From the NCBI GenBank assembly GCA_002686955.1, contig NYZA01000219.1:1-39480 (forward strand): 39,480 nucleotides of DNA. Reading direction: 5' to 3'. Shown piece by piece: positions 28,834 through 37,140 of the stretch (within the stretch, counting starts at the first letter, position 1; every line of letters begins with the position of its first letter). A model generated the notes under the pieces. It ran no database searches, was not told the origin of the DNA, and was given only the letters and a program-made list of their open reading frames with translations. The position numbers and the translations under genes are program-made. The stretch comes from Gemmatimonadota bacterium (GTDB lineage: Bacteria; GCA-2686955).

Positions 28834-29526
28834 ATGAAGTCGATTCCTCATCCTTTGAAGGCTGTTCTTTTCGATCTGGATGGCACACTGGTGGACTCGA
28901 TCGACGATCTCGCGACCGGGGTAAACCTGACCCTCGAAAGCATCGGTCTGCCGATGCACTCAAAAGAGGCGGTCGCCTCATTCGTCGGAGACGGAGTCGT
29001 CTCTCTGCTCGCCCGCTCCATCGCGGCGGCCTCCGGCGAGGATCCCTGGACCGAGCCTGCCGAGGAACGGGCACGGGCGATGTTGCCGGAGTTCCGGCTT
29101 CACTACAACGACCATCTGGTCGATCAAACCGTTCTCCTCCCCGGTGTTCGCGAGCTGATCAACGGCCTGCCACCAAGGATCGGAGTGGGGTTGGTGACCA
29201 ACAAGCCCGAAGATCCGGCCCGTAGGATCTTGGAGGCGCTCGGAATCGGCGATCGCTTCGCGGCTGTCTTGGGCGGAGACTCTCTGCCGACCCGAAAGCC
29301 GGATCCCGAAATGGTAAGTGCGGCGCTGGCGCTCTGTGGAGCTCCGCCGTCCCAGGCGATCTTGGTGGGAGACGGCCTGACCGACGCACGTGCCGGGAAG
29401 GCGGCCGGTGTGGTAACTGTGGGGGTTCCATCCGGCCTGGGTTTCGCACTCCGATCGAATCGCGACGAGGTCGACATCTTCGTTCCCGACCTGCACGCGT
29501 TGCGGGAGCTGTTGCGGGGACAATGA
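28834..29526 (+). CDS. HAD-superfamily hydrolase, phosphoglycolate phosphatase-like
   Basis: AVLFDLDGTLVDSIDDL, LPGVRELINGL, GVGLVTNKPE, PTRKPDPEMV, AILVGDGLTDARAGKAAG; ATG at 28834 with SD AAGAAAGG. Confidence 0.93.
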   Translation: MKSIPHPLKAVLFDLDGTLVDSIDDLATGVNLTLESIGLPMHSKEAVASFVGDGVVSLLARSIAAASGEDPWTEPAEERARAMLPEFRLHYNDHLVDQTVLLPGVRELINGLPPRIGVGLVTNKPEDPARRILEALGIGDRFAAVLGGDSLPTRKPDPEMVSAALALCGAPPSQAILVGDGLTDARAGKAAGVVTVGVPSGLGFALRSNRDEVDIFVPDLHALRELLRGQ

Positions 29527-29538
29527 AAGGGTCGGCGA

Positions 29539-31065
29539 CTACCTCTTCGTCGACCCGATCCTGGCCCCGGGGCCGCGACCGCTTAGGGGGGTGATCGCTC
29601 CGGTGCCCGGGATCGAGTGTCTCCGCGGTTCGAGGAAAGGCCAGATCGCCCGCGGTCCGCCGAAAATGCCGATATCGTTGCGGCTCGTTCCTTTGGTCAA
29701 TCCGCCGGGAGCGTCGTGGTAGCTAGCGAGCGGATCGCCACCGTCGACACAGGGGGATTCCGTGCTCAGCTCATAGCCGCGGATCACCCCCCACGCATCT
29801 TCGAGGGTCACCACCGCGCCGTACGCCGAGGGGTCCGGTTCGACCGAGAAAAGAGGATCGGTTCCCCTGAGATTGGAGTCATCGATCGACTCGCCCCAAA
29901 TCAGGTGACCATAGCTTCGAAACAGATTGTACTCGCAGAGCATTCGCATCTCCGGAAGGTCTTGTCGTTCGAAGCGAATCTGATGCTGCCGGCCGCCGGA
30001 GTCGGGCTCCGCCCATCCGTTGCCGTAAACAATGTTGTTCCGCAGCTCGGCCTGCGTGGAGGCCGGAATACAGGTCAGCGAGTCGACCCGTATCTCCGTG
30101 GGTTGCACTAGAATCCCGTTCGCCGCGTTGTAGGCCACCAGGTTGTTGTCGATGAAGATGACCCCCTCGGAAAGCCCTCCGCCGACCGCGATGCCGAGCC
30201 CCCCGCCATCTTTGTGCGATCTCTGCGACCTCGTGATGACGTTGTTCTCAACGACGCCGCCTTGGCAAAGATGCAGGTGGAGCGAGATCGACAGATTGTG
30301 ATCGAAGATGTTGTGCGCGACCCGGAAATCGCGAGTGTCGGTGGTGTGGCAGCCTTCGTCGCCGTTGTTGAACACCAGGTTGCCCACCAGCTCGCCGCCG
30401 ACGCGATAGAGGTTGAGACCGTCGCGATAGTTCTCGTAGATCACGCTTCTGCTGATGAGGATCTCCGAGCGACTGTAGCCCAGCTTGCGCTGGTCGACGG
30501 CGCCCCATTGGCCATCGCAGCCGTTGGCGCCGCAGCGCGTACCGAGCTCGATCCCGAATCCCGCATGCCCGACGACGCAGTCCTTTATTTCGATCTTGTT
30601 GTAGACCTGGTCGGGATCGGGCGCCAACGCATTGCGCAGCTTGATCCCATATCGCGCACCATCGCTACCGTCGATCACCAGATGTTCGAGCTCGACCTCG
30701 AAGGGCAGATTGTCGAGATTCGATAGCTCGATGACCCCGTACGAAGAGTCGGCCCAGGCGATGGTCGGGCGCTCGCCCTGACCTTCACCCGCGATCCTCA
30801 GAGAGCGCACATGGTCCGAGCTGATGACGAGCCGCTCCCGGTAGCCACCGTCTTTCCAGGCAACTCGGATCTCGTCGCCGCTGCTGGCGGCTTCGATCGC
30901 CTGGCTGATCGTGGGGTAGTCGGCCGGCACCCTGAGCAGCTCGCCCACGACGTTTAGTCCAAACGCGGCGGAACTGCGCACGGCAAGGGCGACCAGGAGA
31001 GCGGCGGTCGCGCGTGCTTGAATCGTCTTCGGGTTCTCGGTCGGCATCATGGCGTTCGATTTCAC
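29539..31065 (-). CDS. Secreted right-handed parallel beta-helix repeat protein
   Basis: Signal-like ATAALLVALAVRSSAAFG; IRVPADYPTISQAIEAASSGDEIRVA; successive NNVITRSQ, IDNNLVAYNAANGILV, LRNNIVYGNGW turns; terminal PCVDGGDPLASYHDAPGG. Confidence 0.88.
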   Translation of the reverse strand: MKSNAMMPTENPKTIQARATAALLVALAVRSSAAFGLNVVGELLRVPADYPTISQAIEAASSGDEIRVAWKDGGYRERLVISSDHVRSLRIAGEGQGERPTIAWADSSYGVIELSNLDNLPFEVELEHLVIDGSDGARYGIKLRNALAPDPDQVYNKIEIKDCVVGHAGFGIELGTRCGANGCDGQWGAVDQRKLGYSRSEILISRSVIYENYRDGLNLYRVGGELVGNLVFNNGDEGCHTTDTRDFRVAHNIFDHNLSISLHLHLCQGGVVENNVITRSQRSHKDGGGLGIAVGGGLSEGVIFIDNNLVAYNAANGILVQPTEIRVDSLTCIPASTQAELRNNIVYGNGWAEPDSGGRQHQIRFERQDLPEMRMLCEYNLFRSYGHLIWGESIDDSNLRGTDPLFSVEPDPSAYGAVVTLEDAWGVIRGYELSTESPCVDGGDPLASYHDAPGGLTKGTSRNDIGIFGGPRAIWPFLEPRRHSIPGTGAITPLSGRGPGARIGSTKR

Positions 31066-31211
31066 CCTTTCCCCTCATGCAACGGGCGATTCACCTCTCA
31101 AGTATAGGGCAGTATGTCGCACCTCGCCTCCCCGAATCCACCATCTAGGACAGCCTGGAGAATCGACAGCCCGCCATTACTCGCATCGGCATCGATCTCG
31201 TCGCGATTCAG

Positions 31212-32432
31212 CTACCAGGGTTCGGTCGGGGCCGAGAGGCTCAGCTCCTTTTCGAGCACCCGCGGAATCACCATGATCTTGAGCACCTCGTTCGCGCCCT
31301 CGCCGATTCGCGCGAGCAACGCATCCCTCAGATGTCGCTCGATTCGGGAGTCGGTCACATATCCGTAGCCACCCGCGAGCTCGATCGCCCGCTCGCTTAC
31401 GTAGACCGCCGTCTCCGATGCTTTCACCTTCGCCACGGCCGCCGATTTGCGGATGTCGCGATCTTCTCCTTTGTAGAGGCCGGCGCGATAGGCGAGCAGG
31501 CGCGAGGCATCGATCTCGATCGACATCTCGGAGAGCTCCTTCTTCGTGTTGTCGAGATCGAAGAGGCGTCCCCCGAACATCTCCCGCTCCGCCGAGTACT
31601 GCAGCAGCTTCTCGTAGGCCCCCTGGGCGATACCGGTCGCCCACGCGGCGATCGTCACCCGCCCGCCGTTGAGCATGTGCATGGCGTAGCGGAAGCCGTG
31701 CCCCTCTTCTCCGACTATGTGATCTGCCGGAACCCGGTAGTCCTCGAAAACCAGCTCTGCTGTATTCGATCCCCGAACACCCATCTTGTCCTGGATCTTC
31801 GCCTGGGTGAAGCTGCCCTCGTTTCCCTTGGCGACGACGAAGGCGGAGATCCGCCCCTCGGGTCCGCGCGCCATGACGAAGAAGAGATCAGCGCTGAGGC
31901 CGTTCGTAATCCAGTACTTGGTGCCGTTCAGGACGTACTCGCCGGTATCAGGATCGCGGCGATAGCGACAAGCGAGCGCCTGCGCGTCGGAGCCCGCGTT
32001 CGCCTCGGAGAGCGCGAATGCGCCGATCTTGTGCCCCGTGATCAGATCGGGAACGTAGCGTTCTCTCAGCTCCTTCGATGCGAAGCGCGCGATCCCGTCG
32101 GTGGCGGTCCCGTGGATGGCCACCGCGAGCGCTAATCCGGCATCGGCCTTCGCCAGGCTCTCGAGCCCAGCGTTGTAGTACGAAAAACACGCGGCCATCC
32201 CCCCCAGCTCCTCGGGATAGGCCAAGGCCATGAATCCGAGCGCACCGAGCTCGGCGAACGCCTCGGTGTCGAAGAGCTCATCGCGGTCGTTCCGGGCCGC
32301 CCGAGACGCGATCCGCGCGCCGATGAGATCGTTCAGAGGGCCCGAGAGGAACGTGCTCAGTTCATCGAAAACCTCATCGCTTCCGCGAATGAGACGCAGA
32401 GCGTCGAGTTGGTCGGCGGTGAAGAATGGCAT
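31212..32432 (-). CDS. Acyl-CoA dehydrogenase
   Basis: AFALSEANAGSDA, KYWITNGLSADLFFVMA, DKMGVRGSNTAELVFEDYRVP, YGYVTDSRIERHLRDALLARIGEGANEVLKIMVIPRVL. Confidence 0.96.
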   Translation of the reverse strand: MPFFTADQLDALRLIRGSDEVFDELSTFLSGPLNDLIGARIASRAARNDRDELFDTEAFAELGALGFMALAYPEELGGMAACFSYYNAGLESLAKADAGLALAVAIHGTATDGIARFASKELRERYVPDLITGHKIGAFALSEANAGSDAQALACRYRRDPDTGEYVLNGTKYWITNGLSADLFFVMARGPEGRISAFVVAKGNEGSFTQAKIQDKMGVRGSNTAELVFEDYRVPADHIVGEEGHGFRYAMHMLNGGRVTIAAWATGIAQGAYEKLLQYSAEREMFGGRLFDLDNTKKELSEMSIEIDASRLLAYRAGLYKGEDRDIRKSAAVAKVKASETAVYVSERAIELAGGYGYVTDSRIERHLRDALLARIGEGANEVLKIMVIPRVLEKELSLSAPTEPW

Positions 32433-32474
32433 CTTTGTGCTGTCTCCTGAGATGAAATCCGGGGGAATCGCGGG

Positions 32475-33368
32475 TCAGCCGCCGCCGGCCCTGCGCTGCT
32501 CGGCGGGGCTTCGATTGAAGGGGAGCAGGAATCGATCGATCCGCTCGTTGACGGCTTCGGGCTGCTCGAGAATCGAGTAGTGGGTACCGCCCTCCACGGT
32601 GAAACGGTCAGCGTTCGGCATCTCTTCCAACATCGTATCGGTCACGTGGTGAGGCGTGAGGAGATCACGATCGCCATGGACGATCAGAGTCGGGGCCTCG
32701 ACGTGCGAAAGCCCCGGCCCCGCATCGTGCTCCCCCAGCGCCGCCAGGATCCGAAAAAAGGCGTCGTAGTCGAGATCGCTCCACCGGGAGCTGACCGCCA
32801 TGAAGATGCTGCGGTCCAGAGTCCTTCCCGCCAGTCCGGCCGCCATTCCGAGCCTCAACAAGATCGGATTGCGGGCAAGCGATGCGATCACTCGGCCGAC
32901 CGCGGGCGCCAGTGGCAGCGCGCCCCTCAGAAGGGCGGGAACGAAATGGCCGAACGCTCCCACGACCGGGCCGGTCTTGAAAGGGGCGCCAAAAGTGCCG
33001 TTGATGAGCACCAGCGCCCGAACCCGCTCCGGTTCCGCCTGCGCGAGCGCGAGCGAAAGCTGAACCCCCATGCTCCATCCCATCACTACCGCGCTCTCGG
33101 CACCGTAGCAATCGAGAACACAAAGGGCGTCCCGGAGGTGATCCGCGATCCGAAAATGAACGAGATCACAGGGCCGCCGCGAGCCGTACAGCCCGCGATA
33201 ATCCCAGGTGACGAAACGGAATCGGTCGCGGAATCGCCCGATGAGCAGGCGCCAGGCATCGGGAGTGCCCCCCAGGCCATTGGCGATCAAGACCACCGGT
33301 CCCTTCCCGGATGCATAGGTGCGCAGGACCGTACCGTCGCTCGACCGAAGGTCATTTTCGATCATCAT
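32475..33368 (-). CDS. Alpha/beta hydrolase
   Basis: PVVLIANGLGGTPDAWR, VVMGWSMGVQLSLALA (nucleophile elbow GWSMG), LIVHGDRDLLTP, GGTHYSILEQP. Confidence 0.93.
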   Translation of the reverse strand: MMIENDLRSSDGTVLRTYASGKGPVVLIANGLGGTPDAWRLLIGRFRDRFRFVTWDYRGLYGSRRPCDLVHFRIADHLRDALCVLDCYGAESAVVMGWSMGVQLSLALAQAEPERVRALVLINGTFGAPFKTGPVVGAFGHFVPALLRGALPLAPAVGRVIASLARNPILLRLGMAAGLAGRTLDRSIFMAVSSRWSDLDYDAFFRILAALGEHDAGPGLSHVEAPTLIVHGDRDLLTPHHVTDTMLEEMPNADRFTVEGGTHYSILEQPEAVNERIDRFLLPFNRSPAEQRRAGGG

Positions 33369-33393
33369 GCCGATTCTCGCGGGTGGGCCGCCC

Positions 33394-33825
33394 TCAACTT
33401 CCGTAGCGCTCCGTGGCGGCGCGATCCCAGTCGCTCATCAGCCGCGGAAGATCGTTGGCGATCAGCCCCTTCGAGATCGCCTTCGGAACGAACATGCCCA
33501 GCTCTAGGTCCAGCTCGTAGTGGGCGCTCGTGAATCCATCGTCGTCCTCTTCGAGCAGCCAACGACCGGAGTTGGCCTTGAAGGGCCCTTCAACCTGGTC
33601 CCACTCCAGCAGCTCGCCGGGACGGCCCTTGAACGCGAGGGTGTAGCTCAAGCGCTTGATCACCCGGATCGTATGCTCGACCACCCAAGCGTCGGGGGTG
33701 GCATCGAGCACCTCGACCGATTCCACTCCGGTGATCGCCCCCGGAAGTGCATCGAAATCGGTGATCATGTCGTAGAACTGCCGCGGTGTGATGCTGAAGC
33801 GGGCTGAGGTCTGAACTAGAGGCAA
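33394..33825 (-). CDS. SRPBCC/START-fold protein (coenzyme Q-binding/polyketide cyclase-like)
   Basis: SARFSITPRQFYDMITDFDALPGAITGVESVEVLD...LSYTLAFKGRPGELLEWDQVEGPFKANSGRWLLEEDDDGFTSAHYELDLELGMFVP. Confidence 0.85.
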   Translation of the reverse strand: MPLVQTSARFSITPRQFYDMITDFDALPGAITGVESVEVLDATPDAWVVEHTIRVIKRLSYTLAFKGRPGELLEWDQVEGPFKANSGRWLLEEDDDGFTSAHYELDLELGMFVPKAISKGLIANDLPRLMSDWDRAATERYGS

Positions 33826-33903
33826 GGCGCTTCCTCTCTAGGATCTGGACGTGTTCGGCCGGAGCCGGGAACGAACCTTTCGAGGGTAGCATGGCCAGCG
33901 TGC

Positions 33904-34317
33904 TCAGGATTGAGCGAGGCGAAACGCGACCATCGAGGGTGCGAAAGGGTGAAGTCGATCCTCGTGCAGACCAACCTCGCGCGCCGAATCGAGCAGCCGG
34001 CGCCAGAGCCGAGGCCGATGCGAAGGGATCACGGCCCAGATGCACGCGCCCGGAACCTCCGTCAGGCGATCGGCGGTCTCTTTGAGCAACGCGGCACGAT
34101 GGAACGCGGCATCGCCCTCCAGAATCTCCACGACGACGGTTCGCGCGAAAGTGCCCTCGTCGGAGCTGATGCAGTCATCGCCGCCTCGTAACCTCAGCAA
34201 TTCCAGCAAAGCAGGCGTCCGCACGAACGCGATCGCGGGGCCTTTCCTCAAGAAAAGCCGACGCCAGATGCTGGAATCATCGACGGGAGATCGGGGAGGA
34301 ATCGGTCCGGGCGACAT
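33904..34317 (-). CDS. Hypothetical protein (137 aa)
   Basis: Open frame in a same-strand gap: RKGPAIAFVRTPALLELLRLRGGDDCISSDEGTFARTVVVEILEGDAAFHRAALLKETADRLTEVPGACIWAVIPSHRPRLWRRLLDSAREVGLHEDRLHPFAPS; no family recognised. Confidence 0.6.
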   Translation of the reverse strand: MSPGPIPPRSPVDDSSIWRRLFLRKGPAIAFVRTPALLELLRLRGGDDCISSDEGTFARTVVVEILEGDAAFHRAALLKETADRLTEVPGACIWAVIPSHRPRLWRRLLDSAREVGLHEDRLHPFAPSMVAFRLAQS

Positions 34318-34389
34318 GAGCGGATCAGCGGTTTCTCAACCGTCCATCTTACTGAGTTCGGACCTTGGGACGGAGAGGTTGGGACGGAT

Positions 34390-34536
34390 CTACGGAGCCA
34401 GCAGCCCCTTGCTCGCGAAGTAGGAATTGCGCTGCTGGTCGGTTGCCGCTTGGCCGCTGTGCGCCAAGGCGACCATGCCCATCGCGAATGCGCAGAAGAG
34501 GAACAGCATTGTCCAGCGCTGCGCGCAGAGTGTCAT
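34390..34536 (-). CDS. Candidate 48-aa secreted or membrane-anchored peptide
   Basis: Hand translation: MTLCAQRWTMLFLFCAFAMGMVALAHSGQAATDQQRNSYFASKGLLAP*; ATG with GGGGG about 6 nt upstream; signal-peptide-like N-terminus. Missing from the ORF track because of length. Confidence 0.5.
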   Translation of the reverse strand: MTLCAQRWTMLFLFCAFAMGMVALAHSGQAATDQQRNSYFASKGLLAP

Positions 34537-34815
34537 GCGTAGCCCCCAATCGTGCCGGGCGTCCTGCCCCCAGGAAACCCAGGCTCGAAGTAGTGTAGCA
34601 GCCGAAAGCGTAGCACGGATTGTGCCTCATCTATGAGCAATTCGTGAGAAAAGCGCCGGACCCTTGTCTTGGCGGGGTCTTGCCGTTTCGGATTCCGGTT
34701 GCTCGCCCGTATCGAGCACGGCCGCCACCTTCGTGGCCACGAATCCGTGCCATTGGCCCCACGCACTTGGGTGAAAAAACCCAGCAGATCGGCTCGCTTC
34801 CCGGCACGGGATCAC

Positions 34816-34844
34816 TTGCCTCGCCGCGGACCCTTTTCTACTAT
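34816..34844 (+). promoter_or_regulatory. Putative sigma70-like promoter for the BFN-UVR gene
   Basis: TTGCCT (34816-34821), 17-nt spacer, TACTAT (34839-34844), ~80 nt before the GTG at 34923. Confidence 0.45.
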
Positions 34845-34922
34845 GAGAGTGAGTGTGCGTGCCTTCTCAACCAATGGCAACATCCTGAATCTCAACCACT
34901 TCGCGACAGCCGGAGACCCGCC

Positions 34923-35576
34923 GTGGGGCTCATCAGAGTCAACGTCATCGGATTGGCCGAGCTCCCTCAGCAAGAGGGGCGCACGGTGTTCCTTCGTGAA
35001 GAAGGAGGCGAGGGACGGATCTTGCCGATGGTGGTCGGGCCGGCGGAGGCGTACGCGATCGGGTTGGAGCTCGCGGGCGAGCCCTTCCAGCGCCCCCTCT
35101 CGCACGATCTTCTGATGAGCATCACGAAGGCGTTCAAGAGCTCGCTCGAGAAGATCGCCATCGTTCGCCTCAAGGGGAATACCTTCTATGCTGAACTCTC
35201 GCTACGCACGCCCGACAAGAACCTGCACGTGATCGACGCCCGCCCATCCGACAGCATCGTGCTCGCGCTCAAGGCAGGCGTCGACATCTTCGTCGACGAA
35301 GGTGTGATGGAACAGGCGGGTGTCCAGCAGGAACGCCCGGCCGTTGACGCCATCATCTTCCCCCCGGCCGCCAGCGACGCAGCCCCGATCGATCCCGATC
35401 CGAACGAGGTGCGAAAGGCGGTCGAGTCGCTCACCTCGTCGGTATCTCCCGGCCCGCAAAGCCAAGGTAACCAAGCAGATATGCTCAGGCGAGAGATGGA
35501 GTCCGCGGTCGCGGCCGAGGATTTCGAACGCGCCGCACAAGTGCGCGACCAACTGCGCGCACTCGAGCAGAGCTAG
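34923..35576 (+). CDS. Bifunctional nuclease (BFN/DUF151) domain protein with C-terminal UVR motif
   Basis: GRILPMVVGPAEAYAIGLELAGEPFQRPLSHDLLMSITKAF, FYAELSL, IDARPSDSIVLALKAGVDIFVDEGVMEQAG; UVR LRREMESAVAAEDFERAAQVRDQLRALE. GTG start. Confidence 0.93.
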   Translation: MGLIRVNVIGLAELPQQEGRTVFLREEGGEGRILPMVVGPAEAYAIGLELAGEPFQRPLSHDLLMSITKAFKSSLEKIAIVRLKGNTFYAELSLRTPDKNLHVIDARPSDSIVLALKAGVDIFVDEGVMEQAGVQQERPAVDAIIFPPAASDAAPIDPDPNEVRKAVESLTSSVSPGPQSQGNQADMLRREMESAVAAEDFERAAQVRDQLRALEQS

Positions 35577-35584
35577 GGGTCCAC

Positions 35585-36202
35585 GTGAACGGGAGCAACG
35601 CCGATCTAATCGGGGAGATTCGAAAAGCGCTCCACGAGGCGGGCAATCGATTCGGATCTCTGCTCCTCAAGTGCCAGCGCTTGCAGATGACCGTGGACGA
35701 CCCATCGACCCGAGACGAGATCGGGGTGCTGGTCGAGCTCGTGCTCGCGGCGAGCCAAGAGCTCGATCGCATGAGAAACCTGGTTCGCTCCGCGGAGGAG
35801 CCTGAGTTTCCGTGCCGGAACGAGACGGCGGCAAGCTGCCTGGAAACGACCAAGCCGTCAGCGGCGGGCAAGGCGGTCCTGGTGGTCGACGACGAAGCGA
35901 CGATCCGCGAGGTTTTGAGCGACCTTCTCGAAGGGGCCGGCGCGGTCGTAGACGTAGCCGGCTCGGCGGAAGAGGCGATGGAGCTCTTTCGGGCGAAGAA
36001 GCACTCGGTGGTCTTCACCGACTACGACCTGGGGCAGGCCAAAGGGGTCGACCTGGCCTTCGACATCAAAGCCGAATCGCCGGCCACCCGAACCGTTCTG
36101 ATGACCGGTTGGGATATGAGCCGCGAGCTCGACGGGTCGGTGGACCACGTGCTCTCCAAGCCTTTTCGCATGCACGAGGTGCTGGCTCTCCTCGAATTCT
36201 GA
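35585..36202 (+). CDS. Response regulator receiver with N-terminal helical, DHp-like extension
   Basis: AVLVVDDEATIREVLSDLLEGAG, VVFTDYDLGQAKG, VLSKPF; N-terminal EIRKALHEAGNRFGSLLLKCQRLQ. GTG start. Confidence 0.88.
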   Translation: MNGSNADLIGEIRKALHEAGNRFGSLLLKCQRLQMTVDDPSTRDEIGVLVELVLAASQELDRMRNLVRSAEEPEFPCRNETAASCLETTKPSAAGKAVLVVDDEATIREVLSDLLEGAGAVVDVAGSAEEAMELFRAKKHSVVFTDYDLGQAKGVDLAFDIKAESPATRTVLMTGWDMSRELDGSVDHVLSKPFRMHEVLALLEF

Positions 36203-36297
36203 ACGATCAGGTGCGATTTAGGCTCCAGTTCCTGGGCCGCGGATACCGATGAAGTCAGTGTCCGCCGACGATCTATCCTTCCCCAACGGGAGCCAAA

Positions 36298-37140
36298 ATG
36301 GCACGCCTCTCCTCCCCAACCACTGCCGCGGCCACTACCGATGTCTGGGGCCAACTGCGCGGCCGGAGAGATCTCCCCGCCTTTCCCGCGGTCATCAACG
36401 AGATCAACGCTCTGCTCCTCGATCCGACGACATCTGCGGGAGATCTTTCCGAGGTGATCTGCAGAGATCAGAGCCTCACAGCCAAACTGCTCAAGCTGGT
36501 GAACGCCGCCTACTACGGTTTCCACCGGCAGATCACCGGTATCCAGGAGGCCGTATCGCTGCTCGGCTTCGAAGAGATGCAGTCGCTCGCGTTGGCCGCC
36601 TCGGTGATGGGCATGTGGGACAACTCGATGGGGGATCCCGAACTGCACGCCCGGCTCTGGGACCACTCGATCGCCGCGGGGAGGGTGGCCCGCGAGATCG
36701 CCATCGTCTCGCCTCGATCCGCCGAAGTGGCCGATGTGTTCATCGGCGGGTTGCTGCACGACATCGGTAAAGTCGTGCTGCAGATCGAGTTCCCCACCGA
36801 ATGCGCGGAGGCGATGGAAAGGCTTTCTCCCGAGAATCAGAGCTCGACCGAGGTGGAAACCGGGATTCTGGGTGTGGGGCATGCGGAGGTAGGCGCTTGG
36901 CTGCTCGATCGATGGCAGCTTCCGCTGGAGCTGGTCGACGCGGTTCGATGGCACCATGCACCGGAGTGCGCGGAGACTGCTCCGGTGCTCGCGGCGATTC
37001 TGCGGGCCGCCACCGATCTGGCCCGATGCCTGAGTGAAGAGAGGGAGCTCGACTCCGCGGGCCTGGAGCCACTGGGCATGGAGGAGCGCCATGTCTTGGA
37101 AATAAGCGACCGCCTGGTCGCGGGGGGATGGCGGCGATGA
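36298..37140 (+). CDS. HDOD-domain signalling protein
   Basis: LPAFPAVINEINALLLDPTTSAGDLSEVICRDQSLTAKLLKLVNAAYYGFHRQITGIQEAVSLLGFEEMQSLALAASVM; FIGGLLHDIGKVVL. Confidence 0.94.
   Translation: MARLSSPTTAAATTDVWGQLRGRRDLPAFPAVINEINALLLDPTTSAGDLSEVICRDQSLTAKLLKLVNAAYYGFHRQITGIQEAVSLLGFEEMQSLALAASVMGMWDNSMGDPELHARLWDHSIAAGRVAREIAIVSPRSAEVADVFIGGLLHDIGKVVLQIEFPTECAEAMERLSPENQSSTEVETGILGVGHAEVGAWLLDRWQLPLELVDAVRWHHAPECAETAPVLAAILRAATDLARCLSEERELDSAGLEPLGMEERHVLEISDRLVAGGWRR

Noticed and set aside
31066-31211. TATACT -10-like element upstream of the beta-helix gene
   Set aside because: No acceptable -35 at proper spacing, so not reported as a promoter.
34349-34630. 93-aa minus ORF
   Set aside because: Arg/Ala/Gly-rich, no features; the overlapping 48-aa frame with a signal peptide is more plausible.
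34620-34922. N-terminal extension of the BFN ORF (34620 start)
   Set aside because: Low-plausibility sequence, contains the promoter-like element; BFN domain begins at the GTG 34923.
36022-37092. 356-aa minus ORF opposite the HDOD gene
   Set aside because: Antisense shadow of the HDOD coding sequence.
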